From contig NZ_JAGMUO010000029.1 of assembly GCF_019049325.1 (NCBI RefSeq), forward strand, positions 109,818-173,817: a stretch of DNA of 64,000 nucleotides, read 5' to 3'. This stretch comes from Streptomyces sp. AC512_CC834 (GTDB taxonomy: Bacteria; Actinomycetota; Actinomycetes; Streptomycetales; Streptomycetaceae). The translations under genes and the position numbers were made by a program. The notes under the pieces were generated by a model. The model saw only the letters and a list, made by a program, of their open reading frames with translations, ran no database searches and was not told where the DNA came from. Shown in pieces: positions 25,886-33,695 of the stretch. Every line of letters starts with the position of its first letter. The first letter of the stretch is position 1.

Positions 25886-27238
25886 GTGACCGTGAACGCT
25901 AAGACCAGCGCGAGCGCTGGCAACACCTGGCGAGACCTGCCCGCGGCGCAGCAGCCCGAGTACCCCAACCTTGAGGCTCTGCGCGCAGTGATCGCGGACC
26001 TCGAGTCGTATCCGCCGCTCGTCTTCGCGGGCGAGTGCGACCAGCTGCGTGCCCGGATGGCGGCCGTCGCCAAGGGAGAGGCGTTCCTCCTCCAGGGCGG
26101 TGACTGCGCCGAGGCCTTCGACGGCGTGTCCGCGGACCACATCCGCAGCAAGCTCAAGACACTCCTCCAAATGGGCGCCGTCCTCACCTACGCCGCGTCC
26201 GTGCCCGTGGTGAAGGTCGGCCGGATCGCCGGCCAGTACTCCAAGCCGCGCTCCAAGCCGACCGAGACCCGCGACGGGGTGACGCTGCCGACCTACCGCG
26301 GCGACTCCGTCAACGGCTTCGACTTCACCGAAGAGGCCCGGATCCCGGACCCCGAGCGGCTCAAGCGCATGTACCACGCCTCGGCCTCCACGCTGAACCT
26401 GGTGCGCGCCTTCACCACCGGCGGCTACGCGGACCTGCGACAGGTGCACGCCTGGAACCAGGACTTCGTGAAGTCCTCCCCCTCCGGCCAGCGCTACGAG
26501 CAGCTCGCCCGGGAGATCGACAACGCGCTGAACTTCATGCGGGCCTGCGGGACGGACCCGGCCGAGTTCCAGACGGTCGAGTTCTTCTCCTCGCACGAGG
26601 CGCTGCTGCTCGACTACGAGTCGGCCCTCACCCGCGTCGACTCGCGCACCGGGCAGCTCTACGACGTCTCCGGGCACATGGTGTGGATCGGCGAGCGCAC
26701 CCGGCAGCCGGACCACGCGCACATCGAGTTCGCCTCGCGGATCCGCAACCCGATCGGCATCAAGCTCGGCCCGAACACCACGGCCGAGGAGGCGCTGCAG
26801 TACATCGAGCGCCTCGACCCCGAGCGCGAGCCCGGCCGGCTGACGTTCATCGTCCGCATGGGCGCGGACAAGATCCGCGACCGGCTCCCGGAGCTGGTGG
26901 AGAAGGTCACCGCGTCCGGCGCCACCGTCGCCTGGATCACCGACCCGATGCACGGCAACACCTACGAGGCGGCCTCCGGTCACAAGACCCGCCGTTTCGA
27001 CGACGTACTCGACGAGGTCAAGGGCTTCTTCGAGGTCCACAAGTCGCTCGGCACCCACCCGGGCGGCATCCACGTGGAGCTGACCGGTGACGACGTCACC
27101 GAGTGCGTGGGCGGCGGCGACGAGATCTTCGTCGACGACCTGCACCAGCGCTACGAGACGGCCTGCGACCCGCGGCTCAACCGCAGCCAGTCGCTCGACC
27201 TGGCGTTCCTGGTGGCGGAGATGTACCGGGACCAGTGA
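25886..27238 (+). CDS. aroH: Class II 3-deoxy-D-arabino-heptulosonate-7-phosphate synthase
   Basis: The 450-aa protein is a plant/actinobacterial-type (AroAII) DAHP synthase. Conserved elements include LLQGGDCAEAFDG (metal-binding Cys), RIAGQYSKPRS, IGIKLGPNTT, WITDPMHGNT, and GGIHVELTGDDVTEC. It condenses phosphoenolpyruvate and erythrose-4-phosphate, the entry to the shikimate pathway. It is divergent from trpEG, so first shikimate and first tryptophan steps share a control region. TAGTGT ends 6 bases before GTG 25886, suggesting a leaderless mRNA; GTG 25892, preceded by GAGGGG, is an alternative. Confidence 0.93.
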   Translation: MTVNAKTSASAGNTWRDLPAAQQPEYPNLEALRAVIADLESYPPLVFAGECDQLRARMAAVAKGEAFLLQGGDCAEAFDGVSADHIRSKLKTLLQMGAVLTYAASVPVVKVGRIAGQYSKPRSKPTETRDGVTLPTYRGDSVNGFDFTEEARIPDPERLKRMYHASASTLNLVRAFTTGGYADLRQVHAWNQDFVKSSPSGQRYEQLAREIDNALNFMRACGTDPAEFQTVEFFSSHEALLLDYESALTRVDSRTGQLYDVSGHMVWIGERTRQPDHAHIEFASRIRNPIGIKLGPNTTAEEALQYIERLDPEREPGRLTFIVRMGADKIRDRLPELVEKVTASGATVAWITDPMHGNTYEAASGHKTRRFDDVLDEVKGFFEVHKSLGTHPGGIHVELTGDDVTECVGGGDEIFVDDLHQRYETACDPRLNRSQSLDLAFLVAEMYRDQ

Positions 27239-27287
27239 CGGTCCGCCCCGGGCGGGCGGGTGTCGCCCCTCGACGGGCGGGTGAAAT

Positions 27288-27327
27288 GGGGCGCGGGTCA
27301 CACGGGATCCGCGCCCCTCCCACTTTT
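27288..27327 (+). terminator. Rho-independent terminator after DAHP synthase
   Basis: GGGGCGCGG (27288-27296) pairs with CCGCGCCCC (27309-27317) across a 12-base loop. TCCCACTTTT follows, an intrinsic terminator layout about 50 bases after the stop codon. Confidence 0.65.
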
Positions 27328-27351
27328 GCCGACCTGGCGTGATGGGTAAGG

Positions 27352-27370
27352 TTAGGTTTGCCTCACCGAT
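27352..27370 (+). promoter_or_regulatory. Iron box (DmdR/IdeR-type operator) upstream of bfd
   Basis: TTAGGTTTGCCTCACCGAT closely matches the actinobacterial iron-box consensus TTAGGTTAGGCTCACCTAA, especially in TTAGGTT and CTCACC. It lies about 78 bases before the bacterioferritin-associated ferredoxin start. DmdR/IdeR with Fe(II) would repress there, giving bfd expression under iron limitation to release stored iron. Confidence 0.75.
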
Positions 27371-27394
27371 CAGTCGGGCCCTCCGGTCGTCGGT

Positions 27395-27426
27395 ACGGCA
27401 CGACCTTGTACCGCACGACCTTGTAC
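27395..27426 (+). repeat. 15-base tandem duplication in the bfd leader
   Basis: The sequence GCACGACCTTGTACC occurs twice in direct tandem between the iron box and the bfd ribosome-binding site. The copies are identical over the unit, so the duplication is recent or maintained. It may affect leader folding; no known motif is recognised. Confidence 0.8.
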
Positions 27427-27447
27427 CCCGCCCGGGAGGTGAACCGC

Positions 27448-27672
27448 GTGTTCGTCTGCAACTGCTTCGGTGTCACCGAGGAACAGGTGAAGAACCACGC
27501 GGACGCCGGTGCGTGCACGCCCCGGCAGATCGCCTCCGCCTGCAAGGCGGGCACCGACTGCGGCGGCTGCGTACGGCGCATCCAGGCGCTCCTCGGCCGC
27601 GGGTCCTGCCCCCGCCGGGAGCCGGCCGATCAGGGCGCACCGGTCCTCGCGGAGCTTCCCGAGGCGGCTTAG
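27448..27672 (+). CDS. bfd: Bacterioferritin-associated ferredoxin
   Basis: The 74-aa protein has the BFD-type [2Fe-2S] ligands: VCNCFGVTEEQV (C-x-C) near the N-terminus and TDCGGCVRRI (C-x2-C) about 32 residues later. Bfd docks on bacterioferritin and passes electrons to reduce and mobilise core iron. GTG 27448 is chosen with GGGAGG about 9 bases upstream; the longer frame from 27358 would run through the iron box. It converges on bfr with only 3 bases between the stops. The iron box predicts expression at low iron. Confidence 0.9.
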   Translation: MFVCNCFGVTEEQVKNHADAGACTPRQIASACKAGTDCGGCVRRIQALLGRGSCPRREPADQGAPVLAELPEAA

Positions 27673-27675
27673 CTC

Positions 27676-28179
27676 CTAGAGGGAGCCCGGTCCGGAGGGG
27701 TCCGGCTGGGTCTGCTCGATGACCGTCGACAGGTAGAGCGACTCGCCCAGCTTCTCGATCAGCTCGAGCTGGGTGTCCAGGTAGTCGATGTGGTGCTCCT
27801 CGTCGGCGAGGATCGCCTCGAAGACGTTGGCCGACGTGATGTCGTTCTTGGCCCGCATCACCTCCACGCCCCGGCGCAGCCGGTCGATCGCCTCGACCTC
27901 GATCTCCCGGTCGGCCTGGAACATCTCGGTCACGCTCTGGCCGACCCGCACGTGGAAGAGCCGCTGGTAGTTCGGCAGGCCGTCCAGGAGCAGGATGCGG
28001 TCGGTGAGCACCTCGGCGTGGCGCATCTCGTCGAAGGACTCCGCGCGCGTGTACTTCGCGAGCTTGGTCCAGCCCTTGTGGTCCTGCAGCTTCGCGTGCA
28101 GGAAGTACTGGTTGATGGCCGTGAGCTCGGCGGTGAGCTGCTCATTGAGGAACTCGATGACTTCCGGGTCGCCCTGCAT
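27676..28179 (-). CDS. bfr: Bacterioferritin
   Basis: The 167-aa ferritin-like four-helix protein has ferroxidase and heme residues: EQLTAELTAINQYF, FDEMRHAEVLTDRILLLDG, and LADEEHHIDYLDTQLELI. The Met in EMRHAE is the expected heme ligand. It assembles into a 24-mer shell that stores ferric iron. Its convergent partner encodes the Bfd ferredoxin that releases the iron. The ATG at 28179 has GGAGCG upstream. The spacer before it carries short TAAGT repeats. Confidence 0.95.
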   Translation of the reverse strand: MQGDPEVIEFLNEQLTAELTAINQYFLHAKLQDHKGWTKLAKYTRAESFDEMRHAEVLTDRILLLDGLPNYQRLFHVRVGQSVTEMFQADREIEVEAIDRLRRGVEVMRAKNDITSANVFEAILADEEHHIDYLDTQLELIEKLGESLYLSTVIEQTQPDPSGPGSL

Positions 28180-28370
28180 CGCTTGACGCTCCTTCGAACG
28201 GGAACTGGCATGTTGCGCGGCATGATTGCACCGCCGTCGAAGATCGTCCAGTAAGTCTTGACTTAGTAAGTAAGTACAGGCTTAGTCGTGATTGTTCGCC
28301 TTCTCCGTGATTGCCCGAATGTAAGTGAGGCGGGTCAGGGGCATCGGTCCGGGTCTGTCAGGATGGAGAC
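28180..28370. promoter_or_regulatory. Divergent spacer of bfr and the molybdopterin oxidoreductase, with TAAGT repeats
   Basis: This 191-base spacer is locally AT-rich around 28250-28290. TTGACT (28258-28263) is followed by AGTAAGTAAGTA and, after 18 bases, TTAGTC. This could be a promoter reading right. AGTAAGT recurs at 28250-28256. No clear iron box is seen for bfr. Confidence 0.3.
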
Positions 28371-29018
28371 ATGGGTCAGCCGGTGGGAAACGAATCGGGA
28401 GAAGGCGGTTCGCGAGGAGCGTCGCGGTTCGAGCTCCCACCCGGGCAGCGACTCCAGCGCGGCTGGCCCGTCACGCACTACGGACCGGTCCCCAAGTTCC
28501 GTCCCGAGCGCTGGGAGTTCCGGGTCTTCGGCGCCACCACCGACGACGAGAAGCACGGCTGGACCCACGACGAGTTCACCGCCCTGCCTTACACCACGGT
28601 CGTCGCCGACCTGCACTGCGTCACGAAGTTCAGCATGCTCGGCTCCGAGTGGGGCGGCGTGCCGGCCACCACGATCCTGGACCTCGCCCCGCCCGCGCCC
28701 GCCGTCACCCACGTGATGGTGTGGGCCGAGTACGGATTCAGCTCCAACCTCAGGCTGTCCGACTTCACCGCCGAGCGCACCCTCTTCGCCACCCACAAGG
28801 ACGGCGAGCTGCTCACCGCCGAGCACGGCTTCCCGCTGCGGCTGATCGTCCCGCACCTGTACGCCTGGAAGGGCCCCAAGTGGGTCCGCGGCATCGAGTA
28901 CATGACCGCCGACCGGCGCGGCTTCTGGGAGGAGCGCGGCTACCACAACATCGGCGACCCGTGGGGGGAGCAGCGCTACTCCTACCAGGAGGAGCCCGGG
29001 GACGGCCCCGAACTCTGA
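28371..29018 (+). CDS. Sulfite-oxidase-like molybdopterin-binding oxidoreductase domain protein
   Basis: The 215-aa cytosolic protein matches the oxidoreductase molybdopterin-binding domain. The expected Mo-ligand Cys is in VADLHCVTKFSM. Conserved segments GFSSNLRLSDF, GFPLRLIVPHLYAWKGPKWVRGIEY and FWEERGYHN follow. It resembles the YedY/SUOX catalytic domain without signal peptide, heme or dimerisation domain. The electron donor and substrate are unknown. A short upstream promoter candidate is shared with the divergent bfr gene. Confidence 0.88.
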   Translation: MGQPVGNESGEGGSRGASRFELPPGQRLQRGWPVTHYGPVPKFRPERWEFRVFGATTDDEKHGWTHDEFTALPYTTVVADLHCVTKFSMLGSEWGGVPATTILDLAPPAPAVTHVMVWAEYGFSSNLRLSDFTAERTLFATHKDGELLTAEHGFPLRLIVPHLYAWKGPKWVRGIEYMTADRRGFWEERGYHNIGDPWGEQRYSYQEEPGDGPEL

Positions 29019-29082
29019 CCCGGCCCCGGCCCCGGTCCGGTCGGTCCGGTCCGGTCGGTCTGGTCCGGCTCCCGAACCGGGA

Positions 29083-29970
29083 TCAGCCGTCGCGCAGCTT
29101 CTTCAGCCGCTCCACGTCCGCCGCGTGCCCCGCCCTGCCGCCCGGCGTCTCGATGACCAGCGGCACGCCCTCGGTCGCGGGATGCGTCATCAGCGCCCGG
29201 AACGGGTCCTCGCCGATGTGACCGGCGCCGATGTTCTCGTGCCGGTCCTTGTGCGCGCCGGCCACGTCCTTGGAGTCGTTGGCGTGGATCAGCTTCAGCC
29301 GGCCCTCGCCGACCGTGTCCACCAGCAGGTCGAGGGTCTGGTGCATGCCCGACGGACCCGTCAGGTCGTGACCGGCCGCGAAGATGTGGCAGGTGTCCAG
29401 GCACACGCCCAGCTTCGGATGGGCGTCCAGCGCCTCGAAGTACGGCCCGAAGTCCCAGGTCCGCGAGCACAGCGAGGCGCCCTGTCCCGCGGTCGACTCG
29501 AGGAGCAGGTACGGGTCGTCGTCGTGGGTCAGCTCGTCGAGCAGCGGCAGCATGTGCTCCCGCACCTGCTTCAGCGCCACCGACCTCTCCCGTCCGCCGG
29601 TCGCGCTCCCGGTGTGCACGACCACGCCGAGCGCCCCGATGGCCCGCCCGCGCCGCAGCGAGTGCCGCAGCGACTCGACCGACCGCTCCACCGTCGCCCC
29701 GGTGTGCGAGCCGAAGTTGATCAGGTACGGCGCGTGCACGTACGCCGGGACCGGGACCGATCCGGCCGCGCAGGCCTCGCGGAAGGCCTCGTCCTGCTTC
29801 GGGTTGCCGGCCGGCGTGGCCCAGCCGCGCGGGTTGGCGACGAAGACCTGCACGGTCTCCGCCTTCAGCTCACGGGCGTAGGACAGCCCCACGGAGTGCA
29901 GCCCGCCGGCCACGGGGACGTGACCGCCGACGGGGTTGCGGGGCATACGGGAGGAAGATGCGGTGCTCAT
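29083..29970 (-). CDS. nfo: Deoxyribonuclease IV / AP endonuclease (Nfo family)
   Basis: The 295-aa TIM-barrel protein has the endonuclease IV metal-binding blocks: VGGHVPVAGGL, VHAPYLINFGS, LLLESTAGQG, VCLDTCHIFAAGHDL, LIHANDSKDVAGAHKDRHENIGAGHIG, and VIETPGG. It cleaves DNA at abasic sites and other 3' lesions, using three zinc ions. ATG 29970 is selected because the longer frame adds an unrelated Arg-rich segment. A short spacer of 64 bases after its 3' end has GGTCCGGTC repeats. It is the left neighbour of the accessory island. Confidence 0.9.
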   Translation of the reverse strand: MSTASSSRMPRNPVGGHVPVAGGLHSVGLSYARELKAETVQVFVANPRGWATPAGNPKQDEAFREACAAGSVPVPAYVHAPYLINFGSHTGATVERSVESLRHSLRRGRAIGALGVVVHTGSATGGRERSVALKQVREHMLPLLDELTHDDDPYLLLESTAGQGASLCSRTWDFGPYFEALDAHPKLGVCLDTCHIFAAGHDLTGPSGMHQTLDLLVDTVGEGRLKLIHANDSKDVAGAHKDRHENIGAGHIGEDPFRALMTHPATEGVPLVIETPGGRAGHAADVERLKKLRDG

Positions 29971-30065
29971 GTCCGGACCAAGGATGCCAGGACGTGTGGG
30001 CCGACCGCGGATCAGGGTACGACTGCACCAGCGCACCGGCGCTGCCGAGCCAGGGGAGGGTGCAC

Positions 30066-30386
30066 ATGGGGGACGTCGTCAGCTTCGCGCTGCCGGACGG
30101 CGGCCAGGTCCTGGTCGAACCGGTCGACGAGGACGTCTACGGACTGCAGGAGATCTCGGTCAACGGAAGCACGGTCGTCCGGCGTGCCCAGGAGGGCCTC
30201 GGCGACGCCCTCGACGGCATCCGGCGCATGGCCGCCGAGGCGCACACGCGGCTGACGTCCCTCGACGTCGCCCCGAAACGGCTGGAACTGGAGTTCGGCG
30301 TGAAGCTGAGCGGGGAGGCCGGTGCCGTCGTGGCCAAGGCGACCGGAGAGGCGCACCTGATCGTGCGTGCCGTGTGGGAGAGCTAG
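30066..30386 (+). CDS. Trypsin-co-occurring domain (Trypco1, CU044_2847-type) protein
   Basis: The 106-aa protein has the pattern MGDVVSFALPDGGQVLVEPVD, a central helix AQEGLGDALDGIRRMAAEAH and the strand region RLELEFGVKLSGEAGAVVA. It matches what I know as the CU044_2847/Trypco1 family. Members occur next to trypsin-like proteases in the conflict systems described by Aravind's group. They are thought to be protease substrates or adaptors. A trypsin-VMAP protein is encoded at the far end of this island (39552-41534), in line with the association. GGGGAGGG precedes the ATG. Confidence 0.72.
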   Translation: MGDVVSFALPDGGQVLVEPVDEDVYGLQEISVNGSTVVRRAQEGLGDALDGIRRMAAEAHTRLTSLDVAPKRLELEFGVKLSGEAGAVVAKATGEAHLIVRAVWES

Positions 30387-30545
30387 CGGGCCGGCCTGCC
30401 CGGAGGGCCGGGTGTCCGGATCCGTCGCCGGCGGCCGAGGCCCTCTCCCGCACCGCGCCCCGATCCGCCTACCATGCCCTTGCGGCGGTGTGCCGCGGCG
30501 CGGGGCCGGATGCCGGACGTCCCGGAAGCAGGAGGGGGCCGAGGC

Positions 30546-30716
30546 GTGGAAGAGACCACGGGGGTCGAGTGCGCACTGCCGGACATCGCCGAATACACCG
30601 TCGACCAACTGCGCGCGCTTCCCGGGTCCGTGCTCGCGGTGGCCCTGGAGCGGCTGCAGACGGAGGCCGCGGGGTCCCATGACGACGAATACACAAGCTG
30701 GCAGGCGAGCGCCTGA
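30546..30716 (+). CDS. FxSxx-COOH-type RiPP precursor peptide (variant C-terminus)
   Basis: The 56-aa peptide has a leader-like segment, LPDIAEYTVDQLRALPGSVL then AVALERL, typical of FxSxx-COOH peptides. The family ends in Phe-x-Ser-x-x; here the end is DDEYTSWQASA. WQASA occupies the last five positions (Trp for Phe, Ala for Ser). YTSWQ, three residues earlier, also fits aromatic-x-Ser. GTG 30546 has GGAGGGGG about 7 bases upstream. A TACCAT hexamer at 30470 may be its -10. The last 38 bases overlap the maturase start. In this family the maturase forms a cyclophane crosslink between the aromatic ring and a nearby residue; this is from family knowledge. Confidence 0.7.
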   Translation: MEETTGVECALPDIAEYTVDQLRALPGSVLAVALERLQTEAAGSHDDEYTSWQASA

Positions 30717-31878
30717 CCGGCCGGCGGTCGATGTCGCGGCACTCCTCGACGAGGGCTGGCGGCCGGTCCCGCTGCGCCAGTTCGTCCTCAAGACCCGCAG
30801 CCGGTGCAACCTCGCCTGCGACTACTGCATCATCTACGAGCACGGCGACCGCACCTGGCGCCGCCAGCCCCGTGCCATGAGTCCGGCGACCCTGCGCCGC
30901 ACCGCCGAGCGCATCGCGGAGCACGCGCGGCGCCACGGGCTGCGGCAGGTCCGGATCGTGCTGCACGGCGGTGAGCCGCTGCTGGCCGGGCCCGAGGGCG
31001 TCGCCGAGGCCGTGCGCACCGTCCGGGACACGGTGCGGGAGACGGGTACCGAGGCCGAGTTCACCGTCCAGACCAACGGCACCCTCCTCGACACCCGCAT
31101 GCTGGACACCCTGGCCGAGCACCGGGTGCGGGTCGGCGTCAGCGTGGACGGCGACCGGCAGGCGCACGACGCCCACCGCCGCACACCCGCGGGCCGGGGA
31201 TCGTACGACGACGTGATGGCGGGACTGCGCCTGCTGTCCGGCAGCTACCCCGAGCTGTACGCGGGGCTGCTGTGCACCGTGGACGCGGCCAGGGACCCGG
31301 TCGCCGTCTACGAGTCGATGCTGCCGACCCGGCCGCCGCTGATCGACTTCCTGCTGCCGCACGGCCACTGGGGCGCCCGGCCACCGGCACCGGCAGGGGC
31401 GTACGGGCGATGGCTGGCCGCCGTCTTCGACCGCTGGGCCGGGGCGCCGCGCAAGGAGACCTCCGTGCGGATCCTCGACGAACTGCTGCACACGGTGCTC
31501 GGCGGCCACAGCAGGCTCGACTGGGTGGGCGTCACCAGCAGCGTCTCCGTGTTCGTCGAGGCCGACGGGTCGATCCACCAGAACGACACGCTGCGCACCG
31601 GACCCGACGGCGCCTCCGAGAGCGGTCTCGACGTCTTCCGGAACTCCTTCGACGAGGTCCTGCTGCACCCGGGATTCGCCGCCCGGCAGGCGGGGGAGCG
31701 TGCCCTGTCCGAGCAGTGCCTGCGCTGCCCGGAGCTGTCCGTCTGCGGCGGCGGCGAGTACGGCCACCGCTACCTGCCCGGGACCGGCTACCGTGCACCG
31801 ACCGTCTACTGCGCGGACCTGCTCCTGCTCATCGGGCACATCAGACGCAGCCTCGCCGGCTCCGTGGCGCCGACGTGA
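30679..31878 (+). CDS. FxsB-type radical SAM/SPASM peptide maturase
   Basis: The 399-aa protein has the radical SAM cluster motif RCNLACDYC (Cx3Cx2C) near residue 43. GGEPLLAG follows for SAM binding. A C-terminal SPASM-type Cys set, CLRCPELSVCGGGEYGH with later VYCADL, binds auxiliary Fe-S clusters. Family members (FxsB) join an aromatic side chain to a nearby backbone position in FxSxx-COOH peptides, forming a cyclophane. ATG 30679 lies inside the precursor gene, overlapping its last 38 bases in another frame, so expression is coupled. The stop overlaps the next start (GTGA). Confidence 0.87.
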   Translation: MTTNTQAGRRAPDRPAVDVAALLDEGWRPVPLRQFVLKTRSRCNLACDYCIIYEHGDRTWRRQPRAMSPATLRRTAERIAEHARRHGLRQVRIVLHGGEPLLAGPEGVAEAVRTVRDTVRETGTEAEFTVQTNGTLLDTRMLDTLAEHRVRVGVSVDGDRQAHDAHRRTPAGRGSYDDVMAGLRLLSGSYPELYAGLLCTVDAARDPVAVYESMLPTRPPLIDFLLPHGHWGARPPAPAGAYGRWLAAVFDRWAGAPRKETSVRILDELLHTVLGGHSRLDWVGVTSSVSVFVEADGSIHQNDTLRTGPDGASESGLDVFRNSFDEVLLHPGFAARQAGERALSEQCLRCPELSVCGGGEYGHRYLPGTGYRAPTVYCADLLLLIGHIRRSLAGSVAPT

Positions 31879-33695
31879 TCGGCCCGTACGTCCTGCCGGA
31901 CGACGACTTCGACGCCCTCGCCGCGGGAGAGGGCGGGCGGCGGGCGGTGCTCCTGCTGCTCCGCGCCCGGCGCAGCCGCAACCTCCTGCTGCTGCGGCAC
32001 ACCCTGGACGGACCGTGCGGCAAGGCCGCCGAACCGGCCGCGGATCTGCTGGCGGACGTCGAACGCGTCGCCCCCGAAGCGGTCCGGTCGGTGATCGACG
32101 GCCCCGCGTTCGGCACTTGGGCGGCCCGGACCCTGCGCGACTGCCCCGCGCACCGCCGGGGCGCGTGCGCCACCCCGGACCTCGCCGCCCTCGCGGCCCT
32201 CGCCGCCGTACGGGCGGCCCACCCGGCCCGGATCGCCGTGCCGGTGCGCGAGGGACGGCTGAGACTGCCCGGCCTCGGCACGGTCACCGGGCTCGGCGGC
32301 CTGCCCGACGCCCTGGTCGTCGTCGAGGCCCCGGCCGAGCGGCTCCCGGCCGCGGCGCCCGGGACCTGCCGGATACGCGTCCTGGCCGCCGGTGACGAAC
32401 GGGTCCTGCCGCGCGATCCGTCCCGTCCGGGGCACGGCTGGCAGCCCGTCGCCGTGCTCGACGTCCGGCACCGGGGACAGGAGCTCCGGCTGCCGCTGGA
32501 GACGGCCGCGCCGGAGCTTCCCGCGCTGGAGACGGCCAGCGCCGGACCGGCGGCCTGGCGGGAACTCCTGCGCCAGGCCTGGGAACTGCTCGTCGAGAAC
32601 CATCCGCGCCGCGCCGAGGAACTCGCGGCCGGACTGAACGGCATCGTGCCCCTGCCCGCCCCGGCACGCGGAGTGGAGTCCGCCACCTCGCGGCACGCCT
32701 TCGGCACCGTACTGACCTCCTGGCCGGCCGACCCCGAGCGGCTGGCGCTGACCCTGCTGCACGAGTTCCAGCACAGCAAACTGAGCGCCCTGACCGACCT
32801 GGTGACCCTGTACGAACCCGGTGGCAGGACCCGGCTGTACGCGCCGTGGCGACCCGACCCGCGGCCACCCGGCGGACTGCTCCAGGGCATCTACGCCCAC
32901 CTCGGCGACCTGGCGTTCTGGCAGGAGCGCAGCGGCAGCCGGCACGGGCCCGCGCGGGCCGACGCGGCCTGGCGCCTGACGCGGACCCTGGCGCACGTCG
33001 AGCGCGGCCTGACGGAGGCGGCGGACCACGTCCACCTCACCGCCCTCGGCGCCCGCTTCCTCGAACGGCTCGCGCGGACCGTGCGGGACGGCGCGGGCAC
33101 GGGCGGGGACCCGCGGCCGACGCGGGCGGTCGCCCGGGTCCAGGCGGGCGACGAGGCCGTCTGGCGGCTGCGCTGGGCGGCCGCAGACGAGGCCGGCGCC
33201 GAGCGGCTGGCCGCGCTGTGGCGGTCCGGCCGCCCGGCCGGACCGCTGCCCGCCGAGCACGTACGGGCGGCCACCGGGGCGGTGGCGGGGCCCGGGCCGG
33301 AGTTCGGGCGGTGGGCGGCACGGCAGCGGGGCGCCGAGCGGGCCCGGCCGGCCCGGGAGGCCGCGGCCGCGGTGGCCGCCGGGCCGCACCGGGCACAGGG
33401 GTGGGCGGAGCTGGCCGCCGCGGCCGCCGAGGAGGGGCTGCCCGGCGCCGGTGTCCTGGTCCGGCGCACCGAACTGATCCAGCACCTCTTCCTGCGGCTC
33501 ACCGCCCAGGAAGAAGCGATGCCGGCCAAGCCCACCCCGGACCACCCACCCGACCCACTGACCCTGGCCGCCTGGCTGACAAACCCCACCGCCGAGGACG
33601 GCCCGGCCGTGGGGGAGGAGGGTGTTCAGAACACCGGGGTCTCGATGTCGCAGAAGGCCCGCTCGCCCCTGGCGAAGACCTCGGCGACCGGGTAG
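31875..33695 (+). CDS. HEXXH-motif peptide-modification protein
   Basis: The 606-aa protein begins VIGPYVLPDDDFDALAAGEG and carries HEFQHSKLSALTDL near residue 296. This HEXXH type sits next to FxsB maturases. I recall recent naming of the group as 2-oxoglutarate-dependent HExxH peptide beta-hydroxylases; here that would be a second modification of the precursor. Classical peptidase activity is the other possibility. GTG 31875 overlaps the maturase stop by 4 bases (GTGA). The last 70 bases overlap, antisense, the 3' end of the TPR gene. The C-terminal third is Ala/Arg-rich and helical, without a recognised domain. Confidence 0.75.
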   Translation: MIGPYVLPDDDFDALAAGEGGRRAVLLLLRARRSRNLLLLRHTLDGPCGKAAEPAADLLADVERVAPEAVRSVIDGPAFGTWAARTLRDCPAHRRGACATPDLAALAALAAVRAAHPARIAVPVREGRLRLPGLGTVTGLGGLPDALVVVEAPAERLPAAAPGTCRIRVLAAGDERVLPRDPSRPGHGWQPVAVLDVRHRGQELRLPLETAAPELPALETASAGPAAWRELLRQAWELLVENHPRRAEELAAGLNGIVPLPAPARGVESATSRHAFGTVLTSWPADPERLALTLLHEFQHSKLSALTDLVTLYEPGGRTRLYAPWRPDPRPPGGLLQGIYAHLGDLAFWQERSGSRHGPARADAAWRLTRTLAHVERGLTEAADHVHLTALGARFLERLARTVRDGAGTGGDPRPTRAVARVQAGDEAVWRLRWAAADEAGAERLAALWRSGRPAGPLPAEHVRAATGAVAGPGPEFGRWAARQRGAERARPAREAAAAVAAGPHRAQGWAELAAAAAEEGLPGAGVLVRRTELIQHLFLRLTAQEEAMPAKPTPDHPPDPLTLAAWLTNPTAEDGPAVGEEGVQNTGVSMSQKARSPLAKTSATG

